Source of the DNA: a virus
Length of the DNA: 27,077 nt
Direction: 5' to 3' (one strand)
Virus record (IMG/VR): IMGVR_UViG_3300030117_002970
Coordinates: 1 to 27,077 of that record
A model generated the notes under the pieces. The model did not search any database. It was not told where the DNA came from and saw only the letters and a program-made list of their open reading frames with translations. The stretch's first letter is position 1. Each line of letters opens with the position of its first letter. Made by a program: the position numbers and the translations under genes. Below, piece after piece: positions 22,358 through 27,077 of this stretch.

Positions 22358-23208
22358 CACAGCCACTCCTCAAGAGTCCCTTGTGGAATGATTGGTGCAT
22401 ATCGCTTCTTTCTCTTCTTCTCACCCAACTTCAACATTCTACATTCAGTGTTGTCTAGTTTAGTTTTAGCATATTCCTTGAATTGTTCATCCTTCAACAA
22501 GTCCTTCAACAGATGGGCATCTGCTCTTCTCAGTCTCAACTTGTAGCATATCTTCGGTATCGTGGAATACGCCCTTCTCTTTGGCATGACCATCTTCCTC
22601 TGCATCCTACCATCGTGAGAGTACGCTAACATCTCATAGAAGTATTCGTTAGACCACCTTCTCTTCACATAGAAGTCAACGAAGCCTAGTTTGTTGGGAT
22701 GTATGTTTGGTGCTATCCAAGACAGTAGTTGTATGTCTGGTGGTTTGCTCACCATCAGCATGTCCTTGACTTCCTCTCTGTCTGTATTGCGAAGATACTC
22801 TCGTATCAATGAGAAGATGTCAACATCGAAGTTCACTGGTTCATCTGACCTTGGTGCTATCTCCTTAATCTCCTCAAGCATCGTCTTCTTCGTAGCCCTC
22901 TTCAATTGACAGATGCTCAGTAGTTTCTTGGACACATCCTTCTGATTGTCAGATAGCAGAACTACTTGTCCCCTATATTCCAGTATAGTCTTGCGTATTA
23001 GTTCGATGTTGGCCTTGTAATGCACCTCATCGATTATTATGCCACGCTCTGGTGGAATCGAATAGTTGTCAGTTATGTCATACTCGTTGGCATATACAAC
23101 TATCGGGTCATCGGAAACAAAGGTCATTGCCTTTGTCATCTTCTCTGTATCTGTTTTTCCTACTACTATTATTGCTCTATTCTGATTCATCGTTTTCATT
23201 AGGCTCAT
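22357..23208 (-). CDS. Divergent AAA+ ATPase with C-terminal PIP box, candidate RFC large subunit
   Basis: 283 aa; start at ATG 23208 supported by GAGGG six bases upstream (ATG 23190 is the alternative). GKT at 17-19 is a degenerate P-loop lacking the first Gly. Walker B GIIIDEVHY (D60, E61) is intact. A helical collar-like region follows, then a basic stretch (KKRKKRYAPI) and a terminal QGTLEEWL, which fits the PIP consensus. Archaeal RFC large subunits likewise end in a basic tail plus PIP box. Together with RfcS downstream, a viral two-component clamp loader is likely. Much shorter than cellular RfcL (~480 aa). Confidence 0.6.
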   Translation of the reverse strand: MSLMKTMNQNRAIIVVGKTDTEKMTKAMTFVSDDPIVVYANEYDITDNYSIPPERGIIIDEVHYKANIELIRKTILEYRGQVVLLSDNQKDVSKKLLSICQLKRATKKTMLEEIKEIAPRSDEPVNFDVDIFSLIREYLRNTDREEVKDMLMVSKPPDIQLLSWIAPNIHPNKLGFVDFYVKRRWSNEYFYEMLAYSHDGRMQRKMVMPKRRAYSTIPKICYKLRLRRADAHLLKDLLKDEQFKEYAKTKLDNTECRMLKLGEKKRKKRYAPIIPQGTLEEWL

Positions 23209-23503
23209 CTATAACCCTCACTTCCATTATTTCTTCATACTTCGCTTCGCATTTATCACAGTGAACTTGAAGTATAAACCACTTCAAATTGTTCTCTTCC
23301 TTTACACCAGCCTGATAACCGAAGTCATTGTTACCACACTCTACACAACCACGCTTGACTCTCTCAAAGACATGGTGTTCTATTATCTCCTCATCAGTGA
23401 TAGTGTCTGCCTTTGCTTTATTCAAGGTGACAGTCACATGACAAGCACCACACAGTTCCCCCTTCGTAGCAGGGCGAAGATTACAACGTGGACACCACTT
23501 CAT
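23177..23503 (-). CDS. Double zinc-ribbon protein
   Basis: 108 aa from ATG 23503 (ATGA overlap). Four CxxC knuckles: CPRC and CGAC in the first ~20 residues, CVEC and CDKC in the second half. The second half (RGCVECGNNDFGY ... LQVHCDKCEAKYEE) looks like a classical ribbon with beta strands. Possible transcription- or replication-associated factor. Acidic C-terminus. Confidence 0.65.
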   Translation of the reverse strand: MKWCPRCNLRPATKGELCGACHVTVTLNKAKADTITDEEIIEHHVFERVKRGCVECGNNDFGYQAGVKEENNLKWFILQVHCDKCEAKYEEIMEVRVIDEPNENDESE

Positions 23504-23895
23504 GTGAAGCCCTTCAATTCCAATATCTTGTCGAGACCCTTCTGTGTAAGGTGTTCTCCATTCTGACACATCTCCAATATATCTTGGAATACATGCCAAA
23601 ATGGATTACAAGGTAGGTCGGGTATCAATTGCCCACAAACCTTGTCTACGTTTTCTAGTCCATTGACTAGCAGTATCGGCCTTGGTCTAGCCTTACTCTC
23701 CTTCTCCTTGTATGTAGCATCTATTTCATATTGCAACAGTGAGCGTTGTATCGCTGAGAGAAACACGCTATGTCCTCTCAAGGATATTCGTAATCTAACA
23801 CGATAGCCTAGTCTCACACCATTGTCTCTTGCGACAATAACTTCTGGTATGCTAGATGCAAGCATAATGCCTTGAAGTTGGTCTTTGTTAAACAC
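23500..23895 (-). CDS. LAGLIDADG-fold-like protein lacking the acidic motif
   Basis: 131 aa from GTG 23895 (TTG 23901 possible); no ribosome-binding site, but a TATA-like element ~28 bases upstream suggests a leaderless mRNA. The order helix (LQGIMLASSIPEV), strands (RLGYRVRLRISLRG), helix (FLSAIQRSLLQYEI), strands (RPRPILLVNGLENV) recalls a single LAGLIDADG domain. The catalytic acid of the motif is missing. Probably a domesticated, non-cleaving DNA-binding form. The family call is from memory and tentative. Confidence 0.45.
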   Translation of the reverse strand: MFNKDQLQGIMLASSIPEVIVARDNGVRLGYRVRLRISLRGHSVFLSAIQRSLLQYEIDATYKEKESKARPRPILLVNGLENVDKVCGQLIPDLPCNPFWHVFQDILEMCQNGEHLTQKGLDKILELKGFT

Positions 23896-23916
23896 AAGCA
23901 ATCGTCTGCAAATTGG

Positions 23917-23929
23917 TATTAATATTTTA
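23917..23929 (-). promoter_or_regulatory. Candidate internal promoter (TAAAATATTAATA)
   Basis: AT-rich TATA-like element overlapping the ligase stop codon. Its centre is ~28 bases before the GTG of the next gene, the spacing expected for a leaderless archaeal transcript. One of the few spots where the gene run is not coupled by overlap. Confidence 0.4.
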
Positions 23930-25456
23930 TGCCAATGCTACAACGTCTTCCATCTTATTGATGTCTGACACATACTTGTCCCTTCTGATTCTCTTCACTC
24001 TTGGAAACCTGACAGAGTATTTACCATCAACATCCCTAGTTATCAAATCGGCTGTTATCTCAATAACTACTCTAGGAAGGAAGTGGAATGTATTGTTGTC
24101 GTACACATCCACAATCCTCTTCAATTCTGTAGTTAATAACATCAAGTCCGTATCAGAAAAACCACTGCCGACTGAGCCTATCTCAGTGAACTGCCCATGA
24201 CCATCGTTGACTGAGATACCAAACGAACCGAATACATCCGACCTCTTGCCTTGTCCATACTTGGCAGAAGTGATGACGACATCCAGTTCTATTCTTGCTG
24301 GCTTGTGTTTGAGAATCGTATTAGACCTCTTGCCAACATCATATGATGTAGTCTTGTCCTTTATCATAACACCCTCATATCCCAAACTTATCGCTATGTT
24401 GTAAGCGGCTTCGATTGAGTGATTGTTGTTCCATGATATGGCTCGGTACTCACTTGGGAAGTCCTCGACATAGCCTAGTCTTGTTGAGTAGGGCTTGTCA
24501 ATCATCGGCTCTTCCATGTAATACAACACATCGAAGATAGCGAGATTGACAGGACACTCACGAACAGCCATGGCTTTGTCCTTGGAATGTACTCTCTTCG
24601 CAAGCAACTTGTGTTCAGCAGGTCTACCTCTGTTATCAATAGGGTATATCTCAGTGTCAATGATGAACTGATGAGCATTGAAGTTCTTCACTATGTCAAC
24701 CACATCAGGATACTGCTCAGTAACAACATTGCCCTTTCGATTGAATATGATGACACTATCATCCATCCTGTGTATCTGGTATCTATTGCCGTCATACTTC
24801 ACATCAACGTGATAGTGTTCTGGAATCTTACCGTTGAAGGGCTTTGCCAAAACGCAAGGTATGAACCCCCCATGTAAAACTGTACATGGTGGGGTTTGGT
24901 CGTTAACGAGATACCTATAGACAATCGAAGCCTTGTGGAACTTACCGTAAAGCAATACATCCTTATCAGAGAAGTAATCTGCTAGTGCCTTCTCCACTGT
25001 GGATACTGATACACCATTCCTCGGTGTTCTCAACCAGTATCGTAGGAACCACTTGAGTTCTAGTCCGGACATCTTGTTGACAGACTCCCTGAACAACTGA
25101 TAGGAATACCCATCACTTCTAGCACAATCCATCGTCAACAGACTCATCAGTGTCTTCAATGAGATGTCAGAATCCTCCTTGTCCAAGCCAATGAACTGAT
25201 TCATCCCCTCTCCGATATCAGACCAAGTTCTCTCTGCCTCTGCTACTTCCTCATCGAAGATGCCGAAGGATGTGGCTATCCACTTCCTTGCTGTCTTCTC
25301 TCCGATGTTATTGGATTCATATTCCTCGCACAGTATGCGAACAAGTAACTCACCATCAGTGAAGGAAGACAGGTTCTCCGATAGAGTCTGTCTCTTCTTC
25401 GTTGGCTTCTGCTTCTCCAATACTTCGCACAGTCTGCTGAACTTACTCAGTGTCAT
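23927..25456 (-). CDS. lig: ATP-dependent DNA ligase
   Basis: 509 aa, close to archaeal Lig1 (~550-600). An N-terminal helical DNA-binding domain is followed by the nucleotidyltransferase domain: motif I KYDGNR (K220 becomes adenylated), motif III IIDTEIYPID (E269), motif IV EGVMIKD (E361), motif V LKHKPA (K383, K385). A C-terminal OB-fold follows (LDVVITSAKYGQGKRSDVFG). It seals nicks between Okazaki fragments or repair patches. No terminal PIP box is visible. The start overlaps the PC4-like gene by 14 bases. Confidence 0.92.
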   Translation of the reverse strand: MTLSKFSRLCEVLEKQKPTKKRQTLSENLSSFTDGELLVRILCEEYESNNIGEKTARKWIATSFGIFDEEVAEAERTWSDIGEGMNQFIGLDKEDSDISLKTLMSLLTMDCARSDGYSYQLFRESVNKMSGLELKWFLRYWLRTPRNGVSVSTVEKALADYFSDKDVLLYGKFHKASIVYRYLVNDQTPPCTVLHGGFIPCVLAKPFNGKIPEHYHVDVKYDGNRYQIHRMDDSVIIFNRKGNVVTEQYPDVVDIVKNFNAHQFIIDTEIYPIDNRGRPAEHKLLAKRVHSKDKAMAVRECPVNLAIFDVLYYMEEPMIDKPYSTRLGYVEDFPSEYRAISWNNNHSIEAAYNIAISLGYEGVMIKDKTTSYDVGKRSNTILKHKPARIELDVVITSAKYGQGKRSDVFGSFGISVNDGHGQFTEIGSVGSGFSDTDLMLLTTELKRIVDVYDNNTFHFLPRVVIEITADLITRDVDGKYSVRFPRVKRIRRDKYVSDINKMEDVVALA

Positions 25457-25664
25457 CTATATCATCCACTATCTTATTCAGAGCCTTTGAGAGCAACACT
25501 GCTTCTTCCATGTTAACTCTCAGTCCTTTCTTGGTGGGCTTTCCGTTGTTGAACCATCTCAGGTCAACCACATCTAACTTCCAATACTTACCGCTCTTCA
25601 CGATAACTTCGTTGTTTGAGTCTCTCTGTATTCTTGCTATTATCTTCCAATCATCATTGTCCAT
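25443..25664 (-). CDS. PC4/p15-like ssDNA-binding protein
   Basis: 73 aa. GKYWKLDVVDLRWFNNG followed by KPTKKGLRVNMEEAVLLSKAL matches the PC4 coactivator core (strands, then dG..kPTkKGi.l.leew..L helix). PC4-type proteins dimerise and bind melted or single-stranded DNA and act in transcription and repair. GGAGG before the ATG. Immediately upstream of ligase, so a DNA-transaction role is likely. Confidence 0.6.
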   Translation of the reverse strand: MDNDDWKIIARIQRDSNNEVIVKSGKYWKLDVVDLRWFNNGKPTKKGLRVNMEEAVLLSKALNKIVDDIDDTE

Positions 25665-26055
25665 CTTGTATTCCTCCTTTGAATTCCTGTAATTGTTTCA
25701 GTGACTTGAAGTATCTAGGTGACTCCAACTCATCTACTCTATGAGCCACCCAACACACACCACCTAGACTACTAATCTTCACCAGTTCGTATGTCTTGTT
25801 CCCGACTTGAAACATGTCCTCGGTCTCGACATCGGGAACCAAACCGAAATGCTTTGTTAGTTCAAACGAAATGTCACTGAGGTTCTCAGCAACGTACTGA
25901 ACTATCAGATGCCTGTGGATGGGAACCTTGGCATCAACTGTGACTTCGATTCTTCCTCGCATCTCACATACTCTGCACTTGTTACCCTCACATATCGGAC
26001 AGGGAATCTCAGCAGGTAGTGGTGCTGGGAAGCGAACTGTCACGGCTCTCTTCAT
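25654..26055 (-). CDS. Zinc-binding protein of unknown function
   Basis: 133 aa. CPIC (19-22) and CRVC (27-30) form a DnaJ-like or rubredoxin-like knuckle pair near the N-terminus, preceded by strands (KRAVTVRFPAPLPAE). The rest is mixed alpha/beta (LIVQYVAENLSDIS, YELVKISSLGGVCWVAHRV). Shares one base with the previous stop (TGATG). Not recognised. Confidence 0.6.
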   Translation of the reverse strand: MKRAVTVRFPAPLPAEIPCPICEGNKCRVCEMRGRIEVTVDAKVPIHRHLIVQYVAENLSDISFELTKHFGLVPDVETEDMFQVGNKTYELVKISSLGGVCWVAHRVDELESPRYFKSLKQLQEFKGGIQDGQ

Positions 26056-26336
26056 CAGCGTCTACCCCACGATGGAAATCTCTTCGTTAGTTTAGCAAAG
26101 TGACCTTCCTTACCTACGTTGGGGCAGTGGAACGAATCAGAGAGATGCTCCTTTCCATACATGCTTCGCTTAGTCATAACATTCCTCTCCACATCCATCT
26201 TCGCATCACATGCCCTACAGTATGCCTCGTCAACAGTTCCGGGGTCTACATGTAAACAACTGATTCCCCTGTGGTACGCTTTGGGTTCGTAGTGCTTGCG
26301 TTCAAGTTGAAAGTCTCTAGGCCAAATCTTACTCAT
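26055..26336 (-). CDS. Unknown Cys/His-rich 93-aa protein
   Basis: Cysteines at 27, 40, 43 and 71 with several His residues (CLHVDPGTVDEAYCRACDAK ... SFHCPNVGKEGH) suggest one zinc site. Basic, ends KRFPSWGRR. GAGGGTGAG is the ribosome-binding site. Not recognised. Confidence 0.55.
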   Translation of the reverse strand: MSKIWPRDFQLERKHYEPKAYHRGISCLHVDPGTVDEAYCRACDAKMDVERNVMTKRSMYGKEHLSDSFHCPNVGKEGHFAKLTKRFPSWGRR

Positions 26337-26338
26337 TA

Positions 26339-26557
26339 CTACTCACCCTCCATACAAAACTCGCAACAGTAGTTGTCGCTTATGGTAGACCTCCCATTAA
26401 CAACATAGAATGGTTGAACGTAGCGTTGCTTTGGTTTGTTGCGCTTCGTTGTCATCATAGCACCACAAGTGCCACACTTCCATATCTTCGCCTTGGTTGT
26501 TGTGTAACCAGCAAAGGTAATCGTACCATTATATCCCGCTAAAGTCACAGTTCCCAC
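26339..26557 (-). CDS. Zinc-ribbon protein
   Basis: 72 aa. CGTC at 28-31 and CCEFC near 64-68 form a zinc ribbon. The N-terminal part repeats GYNGTITFAGYTTT-like strands. The start is uncertain: GTG 26557 or GTG 26548, both within the lipoprotein gene's end. Function unknown. Confidence 0.55.
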   Translation of the reverse strand: MGTVTLAGYNGTITFAGYTTTKAKIWKCGTCGAMMTTKRNKPKQRYVQPFYVVNGRSTISDNYCCEFCMEGE

Positions 26558-26928
26558 AACCTGTAGACAACAGTGCAGTTGTAGTCATAGCCATGTAATT
26601 CTATCAGGTTCAATGTTACTTCACCCATAACAGGAGCGACTCCTGTTTGGAACCACATGTCTCCTATCAAGAAGTATGGCTTCTTCTCCACAGTCATGTT
26701 AACTGTCTCATTGTACAGTGTTACACTTGCTGAGAATATGTCTACCAACGTGTCGTTGCTACCAAATGAAATAGTAGGCATTGTGCTGTTGTTGGTATCC
26801 TCATACGTGAAGTTGTGATACTCCGTAATCCATACAGGGTCATTTCCCTCAACTGGCGGGTCAGGTATCATCTCTGCACATCCAGCAAGAGAGGATGATA
26901 CGAGAAGTAGTATTACTAAACTCCTCAT
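26545..26928 (-). CDS. Secreted lipoprotein with seven N-glycosylation sequons
   Basis: 127 aa. N-terminal signal peptide MRSLVILLLVSSSLAGC with lipobox LAGC (C17 to be lipidated and become residue 1). The mature part (~110 aa) is beta-rich and has seven N-x-S/T sequons (N39, N46, N47, N58, N73, N77, N117), fitting an archaeal glycosylated surface protein. Likely anchored outside the host membrane; possible superinfection exclusion or envelope role. GAGGAGG before ATG. Confidence 0.7.
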   Translation of the reverse strand: MRSLVILLLVSSSLAGCAEMIPDPPVEGNDPVWITEYHNFTYEDTNNSTMPTISFGSNDTLVDIFSASVTLYNETVNMTVEKKPYFLIGDMWFQTGVAPVMGEVTLNLIELHGYDYNCTVVYRLWEL

Positions 26929-26930
26929 GT

Positions 26931-27026
26931 CTATTCCTCCTCTTCGGTTTTCTTAGTAAAAGTAAACCCGTATTCTTCCAGCGTTGTTTGTCTTGTGTTT
27001 TCTCCGGTTATTCTTCTCATTTTCAT
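26931..27026 (-). CDS. 31-aa PIP-box-like microprotein
   Basis: Reads MKMRRITGENTRQTTLEEYG then FTFTKKTEEEE. GGAGG with ~4-base spacing precedes ATG 27026; a second in-frame ATG is at residue 3. QTTLEEYGF resembles the PIP consensus QxxLxxaa, except that Gly follows the Tyr. Basic flanks (RQ..., TKK) are typical of clamp-binding peptides. The start overlaps the upstream stop by ATGA. Probably a clamp-binding peptide; target (viral or host clamp) unknown. Confidence 0.5.
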   Translation of the reverse strand: MKMRRITGENTRQTTLEEYGFTFTKKTEEEE

Positions 27027-27077
27027 TCCTCCTCCTTTTTTATTTGTTCATCTATTTCTATTACAGACAGTTCCTCT
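27023..27077 (-). CDS. 3' end of a gene cut by the window edge
   Basis: Open frame to the window edge, ending EELSVIEIDEQIKKEEE then TGA, with ATGA overlap to the next start. The last codons carry the GGAGGAGG ribosome-binding site of the next gene. Too short to identify. Confidence 0.5.
   Translation of the reverse strand, partial: EELSVIEIDEQIKKEEE

Overview
The window looks like part of the genome of a tailed dsDNA virus infecting a marine archaeon. The closest fit I know is the magroviruses of Marine Group II Euryarchaeota (Poseidoniales). This rests on gene content: an archaeal/eukaryotic-type replisome (family B DNA polymerase, PCNA-like clamp, RFC small subunit, archaeo-eukaryotic primase, XPF/ERCC4-type nuclease, ATP-dependent DNA ligase) encoded next to phage-type tail-fibre and tail-chaperone genes. 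The family assignment is inference; no capsid, portal or terminase gene lies here to confirm it.

Layout. Bases 1-7158 (+ strand) are the distal tail/receptor-binding module: a 5'-truncated giant tail-fibre protein with GIGTTSP-type repeats, three tandem LamG-like lectin-fold proteins with an unknown 110-aa protein between the first and second, a second fibre protein, and a tail-assembly-chaperone-like protein. Bases 7159-7983 form the junction, where the two coding directions converge. It holds a compact minus-strand cluster of four tiny genes (53, 40, 22 and 29 aa; two with a membrane segment), a candidate promoter and a candidate terminator. Bases 7984-27077 (minus strand) are one near-continuous run of about 40 genes, mostly joined by ATGA, TAATG or TGATG overlaps.

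In transcription order the minus-strand run reads: partial gene; 31-aa PIP-box-like microprotein; glycosylatable lipoprotein; several zinc-ribbon proteins; PC4-like protein; DNA ligase; LAGLIDADG-fold-like protein behind a possible internal promoter; zinc-ribbon protein; RFC-large-like ATPase with a C-terminal PIP box; wHTH-like protein; coiled-coil protein; RFC small subunit; EF-hand membrane protein; SSB/RPA-like protein; RecA/RadA-like ATPase; Cas4/RecB-like nuclease; sliding clamp; zinc ribbon; PolB N-terminal half; seven tiny genes; PolB C-terminal half with PIP box; small membrane protein; unknown protein; fused PriS-PriL-like primase; ERCC4 nuclease; AAA+ putative helicase; DUF4177-like protein; DEDDy exonuclease; membrane microprotein; zinc-ribbon microprotein; terminator.

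Most notable are: (i) a DNA polymerase split exactly between motif B and motif C by a 1.18-kb block of seven translationally coupled small genes; (ii) PIP-box-like motifs on PolB-C, the RFC-L-like ATPase and a 31-aa microprotein, in a locus that also encodes a clamp; (iii) a primase carrying both the AEP catalytic motifs and a PriL-like four-cysteine domain; (iv) many real genes under 60 aa, including tiny membrane proteins at the structural/replication junction that could be lysis or envelope factors. Start codons were chosen by Shine-Dalgarno and overlap logic and often differ from the longest reading frame.
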